Assembly (NCBI GenBank): GCA_019911785.1
Contig: JAIOJM010000127.1
Span: forward strand, 1-10,502
From: Sulfuricella sp.
Lineage (GTDB): Bacteria > Pseudomonadota > Gammaproteobacteria > Burkholderiales > Sulfuricellaceae
Length of the DNA: 10,502 nt
Direction: 5' to 3'
Positions 1 through 6,144 of this stretch are shown piece by piece. A program made the translations under genes and the position numbers. Position 1 is the stretch's first letter, and each line of letters starts with the position of its first letter. Below the pieces are notes generated by a model, which saw only the letters and a program-made list of their open reading frames with translations, ran no database searches and was not told where the DNA came from.

Positions 1-108
1 TCAAGGCCAAAGGAGCGGCACAGCATCCAGTCGCTCAGTCTTGAGGTGCCCCTCAAGATTTACTACTCGGTTCCGACGGACTGCGCTATCTTGCACAACA
101 CCGTCTAA
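1..108 (+). CDS. C-terminal end of an unidentified protein (partial)
   Basis: A reading frame is open from the first base to a TAA at 106-108 and gives 35 residues ending in AILHNTV. I do not recognise it. The reason to think it is coding is base use: about 28 of 35 third codon positions are G or C, against about half of the first positions. That fits plus-strand coding in a GC-rich genome better than the overlapping minus-strand frame. It would converge on the large minus-strand block, and a REP-like palindrome follows 22 bases after its stop, a usual place for such repeats. It may instead be non-coding. The start lies outside the window. Confidence 0.35.
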   Translation, partial: SRPKERHSIQSLSLEVPLKIYYSVPTDCAILHNTV

Positions 109-130
109 TTCAATGCAAAGCAATAATACA

Positions 131-187
131 AGGAGCGCCGCCCCCGGCGCGAATGCGGACGTAAATCGCGGTGAGGGCGCCGCTCCT
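131..187. repeat. REP-like palindrome, insertion target of the IS110 element
   Basis: The arms 131-145 (AGGAGCGCCGCCCCC) and 173-187 (GAGGGCGCCGCTCCT) pair at 13 of 15 positions. An inner stem CGCGA (148-152) with TCGCG (166-170) continues the fold. Nested short hairpins such as GCGCCG/CGGCGC (135-140 and 145-150) are also possible. A GC-rich imperfect palindrome in an intergenic gap between convergent genes resembles a REP element. IS621 and several relatives insert into REP sequences, and here the element begins at the last two bases (CT, 186-187) of the right arm. Whether this repeat is dispersed in the genome cannot be judged from one copy. Confidence 0.65.
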
Positions 188-189
188 TG

Positions 190-195
190 TATGAT
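190..195 (+). promoter_or_regulatory. -10 half of the circle-junction promoter
   Basis: TATGAT (5 of 6 with TATAAT) lies 2 bases inside the left CT core. In the integrated element there is no good -35 box at the right distance in the flanking palindrome. When the ends join in a circle, TTGCCA at 1489-1494 falls exactly 17 bases upstream: 13 bases of right end plus CTTG. Junction promoters of this kind are known in IS110-family elements. The predicted start near 202 is just before the first stem of the bridge RNA. Confidence 0.6.
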
Positions 196-201
196 CAAAT
201 T

Positions 202-376
202 TAATGAAATGTTGTTAAGGAGATTAGGTAAGATTTCACGATTCACAGGGAAGGCCGTCCGCTCCTGAGGACTGGTTTTTAACCAGAGCCTGATTGTAGA
301 TTGGCCCCCGCCCTATTCGCCCATACCGTGGAGTATCTGAGGCTTAGAGCCTGCATATACAAGGAAGGTAGGCGCA
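202..376 (+). ncRNA. Predicted bridge RNA of the IS110-family element
   Basis: The bridge RNA pairs with target and donor DNA and directs the recombinase. Three modules can be read in order. (1) A 5' stem-loop: TGAAAT (205-210) with ATTTCA (233-238). (2) A target-binding loop closed by AGGG/CCCT (247-250, 311-314) and GGCC/GGCC (253-256, 303-306), capped by hairpin CTGGTTTTTAACCAG (272-286). Its left guide CCGCTCCT (259-266) equals target 180-187, and its right guide TTGTAG (294-299) is complementary to CTACAA at 1508-1513. (3) A donor-binding loop closed by CGCC-TACC (318-321, 324-327) with GGTAGGCG (367-374), capped by AGGCT-TAG-AGCCT (340-352). Its left guide GAGTATCT (331-338) equals the right end 1502-1509, and its right guide ATACAAG (357-363) is complementary to the left end 186-192. 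The RNA ends are estimates; about 175 nt is close to IS621's 177. Confidence 0.8.
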
Positions 377-435
377 TGTGCAGGGTCGGGGAACCAGTGG
401 ATAGTTTACTTTCTTTAACCTTGCAGATAAACATT

Positions 436-1455
436 ATGAGCATTCAATCCAAAAAAATTATCCAGGAATCCAAACCGCTCTTCGCCGGAATTGACGTCGG
501 CGCCGAGGAACTGATCCTCGTCATCCGCAAGAACGGCACCCCGTTCAAGGCGCAGAAATTCACCAGCACCCCCGCTGACCGCGCCCGGTTGGTGAAGAAG
601 CTGGCCAGTTTGCCGGGCATCATCGTCTGCCTGGAAGCCACCGGGGTCTATCACTTCGATCTGTCCATCGCCCTTCACGATGCCGGGGTGGCCCTCATGG
701 TGGTCAATCCGAAGGCTTCCCACAACTTCGCCAAGGCGTTGATGAAAAACAGCAAGACGGATGCCGTCGATGCTGAAACGCTGGCCCAATACGCCGAGCG
801 GATGGATTTCGTCGCCTGGACGCGTCCGTCCGACGAGAAGATGGCCATCCGCAGTTACGCTCGCCGCATTGACGCATTGACCCGCCAGAAGGCCGCCGCC
901 AAGAACCATCTCCACGCCTTGAGCGCCACTCAGGAAACTCCAAAAGCGGTGCTGCGCGATGTCAGCCTGTCCATCTCCCAACTGGAGAAACGCATCAACC
1001 GCTTAGGCCGGGAGGCGCTGGCCTTGATCGGAAAACACCCCGATCTTGAACGGGTGTTCCTGTTGCTGACGGGCATCAAGGGCGTCGCTGAAACCAGCGC
1101 CATCGCGCTCATGGGTGAGCTCCTGTTGTTGCCACCAGGTCTTTCCCATCGGGAATGGGTGAAGTTCGCCGGCCTCGATCCGCGCGCCTTCGATTCCGGC
1201 AAAAGCGTCCATAAACAAGCGCGCCTGGCCAAGGCCGGCAACCGCCATATTCGTTCAGCCCTCTACATGCCAGCCTTGAGTGCCAAACAGCACGACCCAC
1301 ACGTCAAAGCCTATTTTCAGCACCTCGTGGATAACGGCAAGAAGCCCTTGCAGGCAGTCTGCGCTGTTATGCGCAAACTCCTCCATGCTATCCACGGTAT
1401 GCTGAAACACAACCAGCCCTTCGATAACACTCGCTTTTACGCTATTCCAGCATGA
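436..1455 (+). CDS. IS110-family bridge-RNA-guided recombinase (transposase)
   Basis: This is a DNA recombinase that cuts and rejoins target and donor strands under bridge RNA guidance. From the ATG at 436 it has 339 residues (IS621: 326). The N-terminal RuvC-like DEDD domain shows D20 (GID), E67 (LEATG), D109 and D112 (KTDAVDAE). A helical middle region follows. The C-terminal Tnp_20 domain has LLTGIKGVAETSA and then DSGKS with Ser254 as the expected nucleophile, followed by AKAGNRHIRSALYMPAL. The C-terminus (PFDNTRFYAIPA) also resembles IS621. I chose 436 because the DEDD domain begins soon after and the upstream sequence is occupied by the bridge RNA, although the site has no clear Shine-Dalgarno. 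ATG 376 has AAGGAAGG before it but lies in the donor-loop region; TTG 301 is unlikely. The reading frame is intact. Confidence 0.93.
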   Translation: MSIQSKKIIQESKPLFAGIDVGAEELILVIRKNGTPFKAQKFTSTPADRARLVKKLASLPGIIVCLEATGVYHFDLSIALHDAGVALMVVNPKASHNFAKALMKNSKTDAVDAETLAQYAERMDFVAWTRPSDEKMAIRSYARRIDALTRQKAAAKNHLHALSATQETPKAVLRDVSLSISQLEKRINRLGREALALIGKHPDLERVFLLLTGIKGVAETSAIALMGELLLLPPGLSHREWVKFAGLDPRAFDSGKSVHKQARLAKAGNRHIRSALYMPALSAKQHDPHVKAYFQHLVDNGKKPLQAVCAVMRKLLHAIHGMLKHNQPFDNTRFYAIPA

Positions 1456-1488
1456 GCCGGAAAGTGCAAAAAATTACAGAAAAAACGC

Positions 1489-1494
1489 TTGCCA
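1489..1494 (+). promoter_or_regulatory. -35 half of the circle-junction promoter
   Basis: TTGCCA (5 of 6 with TTGACA) lies in the 52-base right end of the element, reading outward. It has no function there unless the ends are joined, when it sits 17 bases from TATGAT (190-195). The two hexamers and the exact spacing depend on the boundaries deduced independently from the guides, so they support each other. In the integrated form it could also act with flanking sequence, but no good -10 is seen at the right distance in 1510-1530. Confidence 0.55.
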
Positions 1495-1509
1495 TCGAAC
1501 AGAGTATCT

Positions 1510-1632
1510 ACAACGGAGTTGCTGATAATCGAAAGGTGGGGTTGGGTGGGCTTTGCTGCGTACTTGATTTTACATAATATACATTATACGAACTAGATGA
1601 AATATTATCAGAGTTGCTTTTAATGCCTTCTA
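1510..1632. other. Short intergenic region, right flank of the insertion
   Basis: This 123-base AT-rich stretch lies between the element's right core and the ankyrin gene stop. Its first bases, ACAACGG, are the right half of the original target site. An 8-base inverted repeat, CTGATAAT (1522-1529) and ATTATCAG (1604-1611), is widely spaced and may be chance. I see no convincing terminator for the minus-strand block here. Confidence 0.4.
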
Positions 1633-2271
1633 CTACCTTTTGCCCTGCAACAGGCTTGCGATATCGGTATTGCCGTTCTCCATCGCCCAGCTCCAGGCTG
1701 TTGCGCCATTTTCATTCTTGATGCCTGCTTTGGCATGATGCTTGAGCAGCACCTTGACTACTTCGATGTGCCCGCCTTTCGATGCCAGCATCAATGCGGT
1801 TGTGCCGTTGCTGGTCGCAGCGTTCACGTCCGATCCCGCACGCAGCAGATTTTCGACAATTTCGCTGTGGCCGGAAAATGCCGCGTACATCATCGGTGTC
1901 CAGCCCTGATGGTTTGCCCCTGTATCCGCCCCCAGCTTGAGCAAGGTATTGACCACTTCGGAATGTCCATTGAGCGCCGCGAGCATCACGGCCGACTCGC
2001 CGAATTGGTTTTTGGTGTTGAGTTTCGCGCCGGACTTATGGAGTGTACGCAAAATAGTGTTTTGCCCTTCGCGCGCGGCAATAATTAAAGCCGTGTTGCC
2101 ATTGGCGTCCATTACATTGGCATCGACACCCCTGGCAAGAAAATGCTGGATTGCTCTGGAATCCCCAAGGGTTATAGATATGAACAAATCGTCAATAAAT
2201 CCATCGGCTAAGGAAATATTGCTAACCAACATTAGCATAAACAATGCCTTACATATTGTTTTATTGGCCAT
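1633..2271 (-). CDS. Exported ankyrin-repeat protein
   Basis: Ankyrin repeats are protein-binding scaffolds; the partner cannot be told from sequence. Residues 1-22 look like a Sec signal peptide (MANK, hydrophobic core KALFMLMLV, cleavage near SLA-DG), so the protein is probably periplasmic. After a short lead-in helix (about 25-48), ankyrin units begin near residues 57, 90, 123, 156 and 189. Each shows the G-xTALxxAA, G-x-xx-VV-LLL-xGA pattern, for example GWTPMMYAAFSGHSEIVENLLRAG without a break (split here only by description). The last unit is short and ends at LLQGKR. Its ATG overlaps the end of tatD by 11 bases, so the two are likely translated together as the last genes of the block. 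It has no enzymatic motif. Confidence 0.85.
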   Translation of the reverse strand: MANKTICKALFMLMLVSNISLADGFIDDLFISITLGDSRAIQHFLARGVDANVMDANGNTALIIAAREGQNTILRTLHKSGAKLNTKNQFGESAVMLAALNGHSEVVNTLLKLGADTGANHQGWTPMMYAAFSGHSEIVENLLRAGSDVNAATSNGTTALMLASKGGHIEVVKVLLKHHAKAGIKNENGATAWSWAMENGNTDIASLLQGKR

Positions 2272-3031
2272 TTATTTTAAACAGACGCATAAAGTTTCTG
2301 GTGGTGGCCTCAGTCAACTCTGCTTCGCTTATCCCTCTCAGCCGTGCGACTTCTTCTGCGACATGCTTCACATACGCCGGCTGGTTGGTTTTTCCGCGGA
2401 ATGGGGCGGGCGAAAGATAGGGTGAATCGGTTTCAACCAGCACTCTGTCCAGGGGAATATTCTTTGCAACTTCCTTGACTTGCAGCGCTTTCTTGAAGGT
2501 AACAATGCCTGAAAAAGAGATATAAAAGCCAAGAGCTATCGCACGTTCCGCAACCTCCAGACTTTCGGTAAAGCAGTGCATTACGCCGCCCACGCTCGCC
2601 GCCCCCTCCTCTTCCATGATGCGCAGCGTATCGGCTGCCGCCTCGCGAGTGTGGATAATCAACGGCTTGCCGCAGAGTTTTGCGGCGCGGATATGGTTGC
2701 GGAAGCGCTCTCTTTGCCACTCCAGGTCGCCTTTCAGCCTGAAGTAATCCAGACCGGTTTCGCCGATTGCAATCACCTTGGGGTGGTTCGCCAATTCAGC
2801 CAGTCTTTCAACTGTCGGCTCCTCCTCGTCTTCATAATCGGGATGAACTCCGACCGATGCATAGAGTTGAGGATAGGTTTCAGCCAGGCTGATAATCTCA
2901 TGAAAATCAGAGAGATTGACGCTCACGCATAGCGCAAGGCCGACCCCGTTTTTTTCCATGTTGGCGAATATCTCGGGCAGATTCGAGGCGAGCTCGGGAA
3001 AGTTTAAGTGGCAGTGGGAATCGACTAGCAT
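2261..3031 (-). CDS. tatD: TatD-family metal-dependent DNase
   Basis: This is an amidohydrolase-fold (TIM-barrel) phosphoesterase; TatD/YcfH relatives act as metal-dependent deoxyribonucleases in the cytoplasm. Using the ATG at 3031, the 256-residue protein shows all expected metal ligands: H6 and H8 (SHCHL), E91 (GETGLDYF), H127 (IIHTREA), H152 (MHCFTE) and D202 (ETDSPYLSP). That start gives MLVDSHCHL, like E. coli YcfH; a GTG at 3040 would add three residues. Neither start has a clear Shine-Dalgarno. The position next to pilZ and holB is the usual one for the YcfH branch of the family. It overlaps the ankyrin gene by 11 bases. Confidence 0.95.
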   Translation of the reverse strand: MLVDSHCHLNFPELASNLPEIFANMEKNGVGLALCVSVNLSDFHEIISLAETYPQLYASVGVHPDYEDEEEPTVERLAELANHPKVIAIGETGLDYFRLKGDLEWQRERFRNHIRAAKLCGKPLIIHTREAAADTLRIMEEEGAASVGGVMHCFTESLEVAERAIALGFYISFSGIVTFKKALQVKEVAKNIPLDRVLVETDSPYLSPAPFRGKTNQPAYVKHVAEEVARLRGISEAELTEATTRNFMRLFKINGQ

Positions 3032-3048
3032 GGCTTGCACGAGAATAT

Positions 3049-3069
3049 GCCGCCCCGGGCGGTGGCGGC
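3049..3069. other. GC-rich hairpin between pilZ and tatD
   Basis: GCCGCC (3049-3054) and GGCGGC (3064-3069) form a 6-base stem. The overlapping palindrome CCGCCCCGGGCGG (3050-3062) is an alternative fold. It lies in the 61-base gap just upstream of the tatD start. There is no U-tract on the minus strand, so it is not a standard terminator; it could slow transcription or affect tatD translation. Confidence 0.3.
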
Positions 3070-3092
3070 GTGGTTTGTGACTGGATCAACAT

Positions 3093-3455
3093 CTACATGG
3101 TGTGGGTGGGGCGGGATGTTTTGCTGCCGCCAAGCAGGCCCTCGATTTTGTTGCGCGCGGAGACCCCGCTCTCGTTATCGCCGAACTGCACGCCCACTCC
3201 CTGCACCTTATTGCCCTGCGCCCCTTCCGGGGTGATCCAGACAACACGGCCGGCTACCGGCAGCTTGTTCGGATCGTCCATCAAGGAGAGCAGCATGAAA
3301 ACCTCGTCACCCAGTCGATAAGGTTTGTTGGTCGGAATAAAAATCCCGCCGCCCTTCAGATAAGGCATATAAGCCGCATACAGCGCGGTTTTTTCCTTGA
3401 TGCTCAAGGAAAGCACGCCCGGCCGCGGAGCGGCTGAGGCTTTTGGATCAGACAT
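3093..3455 (-). CDS. pilZ: Type IV pilus assembly PilZ protein
   Basis: This 120-residue protein is a single PilZ domain. In Pseudomonas and Xanthomonas the PilZ at this locus is needed for type IV pilus assembly and contacts the pilus ATPase PilB and FimX. Visible features are a first strand VLSLSIKEKTALYAAYMPYLKGGGIFIPT (described, residues 14-42), the YRLGDEVFMLLSL strand, and VAGRVVWITPEG. The c-di-GMP signature (RxxxR plus D/NxSxxG) is missing, as in the founding PilZ, so it probably does not bind the nucleotide itself. It overlaps holB by 8 bases, the same order as the Pseudomonas holB-pilZ-tatD segment. No other pilus gene is present in the window. Confidence 0.93.
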   Translation of the reverse strand: MSDPKASAAPRPGVLSLSIKEKTALYAAYMPYLKGGGIFIPTNKPYRLGDEVFMLLSLMDDPNKLPVAGRVVWITPEGAQGNKVQGVGVQFGDNESGVSARNKIEGLLGGSKTSRPTHTM

Positions 3456-4500
3456 AAGCGGCGTCCTGACGATTCACGAGTTGCCCATAAGAAAAAAACA
3501 CTTGCTCCAGCACCAGTCGGTTGTTCAGCGGATGATGCAATGCGCGCTGCGCAGTCAATAACTCCTGCTGGAACCGGAACAATTCTATCAAGCTGACGGT
3601 TTTTGCCAAGCGGTTCATTTCCGCGGACGACTCGGGCTGGTATCGCCCCTGCCCCGCCATGCCGATGCTTGCCAGATCATAGACCCACTGCTGCATCCAG
3701 TTCAGTATCCAGGCCAGCTCCATCTTGTCACTCTGCTCCGCCAGGGCAAGGGGGTCGAATCGATCCGGCGCGCCAAGCTGTTCCAGAATCTGGCCGCGTT
3801 TCAACTGGTAATCTTCCGCGCTTAACCGCAGGGCGGCAAGCGGTGCATAGCCCGATTGCGCCAGACAGGCCTCGGCTTCCGCGACCTCCTGCCCCCGTAG
3901 CCAGTGCAATGCCTCCGCACGCCCGGGCAGCGGGGCGTTAATCTTTTGGCAGCGGCTGCGAACTGTAGGCAGCAGGCGTTGGGGCTGGTGCGACACCAGG
4001 ATGAACAGCGTGCCGGGCGGCGGCTCCTCCAATGTTTTCAGCAGCGCATTGGCGGCATGAACGTTCATCGCCTCCGCCGGGTGAACCAGGATGATGCGCA
4101 AGCCATTGCGGTGAGTGGTCAGGTTGACGAAATCCGCCAATTCGCGAATCTGGGCCACGGTAATGAACTGGCTCGCCTTTTTGTCGGCCGCCTTCTTGAT
4201 CGGCTCCGGCTCCGCCGTTTCGCCCGTCGATTCTGTCGTGGCGCTCTGTGCGTCGGGCTCAAGCAGGCGAAAATCGGGATGCCCGCCGATCTTGAACCAG
4301 TTGCATGCACCGCAATGCTCGCAAGGCTCGCCCGACTCCAGAGGGGATTCGCACAGCAATGCCTGTGCCAGCGTATGGGCCAAATGAAATTTCCCGATCC
4401 CAGCACGACCTTGCAGCAATAGCGCGCCAGGCAAAGTCGCCTTGGTCGACATCAGCCGCCGCCAGATTTCATCTTGCCAAGGATAAATCATATTAGTCAT
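3448..4500 (-). CDS. holB: DNA polymerase III subunit delta'
   Basis: This is a clamp-loader subunit that helps load the beta clamp during replication. The 350-residue protein has a Walker A-like GRAGIGK (31-37), a zinc-binding set of cysteines C50, C60, C63 and C66, and the SRC motif at 182-184 (TVRSRCQ) that gives the arginine finger to the neighbouring subunit. The [15 protein letters not shown] stretch (148-162) is typical of the family. Residues about 83-110 form a low-complexity acidic and then lysine-rich insertion ([22 protein letters not shown]) that looks like a flexible loop. The ATG overlaps the tmk stop as ATGA, indicating coupling. A second possible start is the in-frame ATG three codons later. 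Confidence 0.95.
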   Translation of the reverse strand: MTNMIYPWQDEIWRRLMSTKATLPGALLLQGRAGIGKFHLAHTLAQALLCESPLESGEPCEHCGACNWFKIGGHPDFRLLEPDAQSATTESTGETAEPEPIKKAADKKASQFITVAQIRELADFVNLTTHRNGLRIILVHPAEAMNVHAANALLKTLEEPPPGTLFILVSHQPQRLLPTVRSRCQKINAPLPGRAEALHWLRGQEVAEAEACLAQSGYAPLAALRLSAEDYQLKRGQILEQLGAPDRFDPLALAEQSDKMELAWILNWMQQWVYDLASIGMAGQGRYQPESSAEMNRLAKTVSLIELFRFQQELLTAQRALHHPLNNRLVLEQVFFSYGQLVNRQDAAYV

Positions 4501-5117
4501 ATGGATGAAACAACATCTTCGAGATCAACTTGAATTTCATTCAGCGTCCGCCCGCTGTCGATCACCCGGATTCGCTCCGGGAATTGCGCTGCGCGCTTCA
4601 AATAAGCGTCCCGCACGCGCTGGAAAAAATCCTGTTTTTCCTGCTCGAACCGGTCCAGAGAGGCATTGGCGGACAATCGCTGCCGACTGACTTCGAGTGT
4701 CACGTCGAACAACAAGGTCAGGTCCGGCTGCAAGTCCTGCTGAACCCATTGCTCAAGGATTTTCAGCTTGGATTCATCCAGCCCCCTGCCCCCGCCCTGA
4801 TAGGCAAAACTGGCATCGGTGAAGCGGTCTGAAATGACCCAGGTTCCCGCGCGCAACGCGGGAATAATCACCTTGTCCAGATGCTCCCGCCTGGCGGCGA
4901 ACATCAACAGGGCCTCGGTTTCAAGATGCATGGCTTGATGCAGGAGCAACTCGCGCAGCGCCTCACCGAGAGGCGTTCCGCCTGGCTCCCTGGTGACCAG
5001 GACATTTTTCCCTTGGCTACGCAGGCGCTCCGCCAGCCAGTTCAGGTGGGTGCTCTTGCCGGCGCCATCTATCCCCTCAAGCGTGATAAATTTTGCATTG
5101 TTTTTTTTGAAAATCAT
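4497..5117 (-). CDS. tmk: Thymidylate kinase (dTMP kinase)
   Basis: It phosphorylates dTMP to dTDP with ATP, the essential step toward dTTP. The 206-residue length is normal. The P-loop is GIDGAGKS (15-22), followed by REPGG (43-47), the dTMP-binding DRFTDAS (97-103) and YQGGGRG (106-112). The lid around residues 145-175 carries arginines, as in the E. coli-type enzyme where the catalytic arginine is in the lid and not in the P-loop. It starts 13 bases after mltG stops and its stop overlaps holB. No strong Shine-Dalgarno precedes the ATG, which suggests translation from the upstream message. Confidence 0.97.
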   Translation of the reverse strand: MIFKKNNAKFITLEGIDGAGKSTHLNWLAERLRSQGKNVLVTREPGGTPLGEALRELLLHQAMHLETEALLMFAARREHLDKVIIPALRAGTWVISDRFTDASFAYQGGGRGLDESKLKILEQWVQQDLQPDLTLLFDVTLEVSRQRLSANASLDRFEQEKQDFFQRVRDAYLKRAAQFPERIRVIDSGRTLNEIQVDLEDVVSSI

Positions 5118-5130
5118 TATGTTGTAATAT

Positions 5131-6144
5131 TCAGTTAATCTTTTTTCTGGGTGCGGTCTTCTGGTAACGCGCCACGGCCTGATTATGCTCTTCCAGGTTG
5201 CGGGAAAACTGGTGGGTACCGTCTCCCCTGCTCACGAAATACAGCGCAGAGCTTGCTGCTGGGTGTAGAGCAGCATGGATAGAAGCCCATCCCGGCATGG
5301 CGATCGGACCGGGCGGAAGGCCTGCGCGAGTGTAAGTATTATAGGCATTATCGGTGGTTAAATCGCGCTTTTGCAAATTGCCGCCGAACGTCTCGCCAAG
5401 GCCGTAAATGACGGTCGGATCCGTTTGCAGCCTCATGCCGATGCGCAGTCGATTGATAAAGACGGCAGCGATCATCGGGCGCTCTCCGGATTGACCGGTT
5501 TCCTTCTCGATGATGGAAGCCATGATCAGAGCCTCGTAAGGCGTGGAATACGGCAGATCCGGGCCGCGTTCCAGCCAGGCATCGGCCAGTCGCTGCCCCA
5601 TGATCTGGTAGGCGCGTTTGAGCACGGACAAGTCGCTCATCCCGTTGCTGAAATAATAAGTGTCCGGAAAAAACAGCCCCTCGGCATTTTCCTCCTGTAC
5701 CGCCAGGCGATTCAACAGCTCCCTGTCGCTCAGGCCGGCGGTGTCGTGCCTGATGGCCGGGTGCGCGTCGAGCGCCTTGCGCATCTGGCTGAAGTTCCAG
5801 CCTTCTATAAACACGATTTCGCTCTGGCTGACATCGCCCTTGGTGATCTTCTGAAGCAGCTGGAACGGGGTGATTTCACGATCCAGTTGATAGTTGCCGG
5901 CCTTGATTCCCCCTTCCTTTCCCCAAATTTTTGCCAGCACAATAAAGCTCCACGGCTCCGGAATCAGCCCTTCGGCACTGAACTGTCTGGCTATGGTGCG
6001 CAGGCTGCTGCCATGCTTGAGCGTAAACTCGTAGGGTTTTTGGGGCAGGTGTACAGGGGTATTGGCGAAATACAGCTCCCAGCCCGCAGCCGACATGCCC
6101 AGCACGATGAGCGCGGCCATGCCGCGCTTAATCACCGTCATCAT
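5131..6144 (-). CDS. mltG: Endolytic murein transglycosylase MltG
   Basis: MltG (YceG) cleaves nascent peptidoglycan strands at the outer face of the inner membrane and sets glycan length. The 337-residue protein has one N-terminal membrane anchor (about 9-27, rich in Ala, Leu, Val), a LysM-like segment (about 38-100), and the YceG catalytic domain. The catalytic motif is [14 protein letters not shown], with Glu213 the likely acid, followed by [20 protein letters not shown] and [13 protein letters not shown]. The basic tail (KTAPRKKIN) is short. The gene starts with two ATG codons and overlaps pabC by 17 bases. The pabC-mltG-tmk order is conserved in many proteobacteria. Confidence 0.97.
   Translation of the reverse strand: MMTVIKRGMAALIVLGMSAAGWELYFANTPVHLPQKPYEFTLKHGSSLRTIARQFSAEGLIPEPWSFIVLAKIWGKEGGIKAGNYQLDREITPFQLLQKITKGDVSQSEIVFIEGWNFSQMRKALDAHPAIRHDTAGLSDRELLNRLAVQEENAEGLFFPDTYYFSNGMSDLSVLKRAYQIMGQRLADAWLERGPDLPYSTPYEALIMASIIEKETGQSGERPMIAAVFINRLRIGMRLQTDPTVIYGLGETFGGNLQKRDLTTDNAYNTYTRAGLPPGPIAMPGWASIHAALHPAASSALYFVSRGDGTHQFSRNLEEHNQAVARYQKTAPRKKIN

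Larger units (their letters stand above)
186..1509 (+). mobile_element. Complete IS110-family (IS621-type) insertion sequence
   Basis: The boundaries come from guide matching, not from terminal inverted repeats, which this family largely lacks. Each end carries a CT core (186-187 and 1508-1509). The left end starts CTTGTATGATC and the right end finishes CAGAGTATCT, so the circle junction would read GAGTATCTTGTAT. From memory this closely resembles the IS621 donor. The layout is core, a roughly 250-base leader with a predicted bridge RNA, the recombinase gene, and a 52-base right end. About 1.32 kb is normal for the family. There is no long target duplication; only the CT dinucleotide appears at both ends, as expected for IS110 recombination. 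The empty site would read CCGCTCCT joined to ACAACGGAG. No frameshift or internal stop is visible, so it may be active. Confidence 0.85.

Noticed and set aside
1..246. Minus-strand 81-residue frame
   Set aside because: It crosses the palindrome and the left end of the element, and base use in 1-108 favours the opposite strand.
301..435. Recombinase start at TTG 301 or ATG 376
   Set aside because: The extra residues are not family-like and fall on the predicted bridge RNA loops. The family N-terminus just before the first catalytic Asp fits ATG 436. ATG 376 remains a possibility and is discussed as a finding.
415..981. Long minus-strand frame opposite the recombinase (188 residues)
   Set aside because: It is the antisense shadow of a clear recombinase gene with an intact catalytic set; its sequence resembles no family I know.
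1456..1509. IS1111-type arrangement with the guide RNA downstream of the recombinase
   Set aside because: The right end has only 52 bases and no subterminal inverted repeats, while all four guide matches and stems lie in the upstream leader.
1522..1611. CTGATAAT / ATTATCAG inverted repeat as a terminator or element end
   Set aside because: The arms are 74 bases apart in AT-rich sequence with no U-tract; chance is a sufficient explanation.
3093..3455. PilZ protein as a c-di-GMP receptor
   Set aside because: The RxxxR and D/NxSxxG binding motifs are missing, as in the type IV pilus PilZ.
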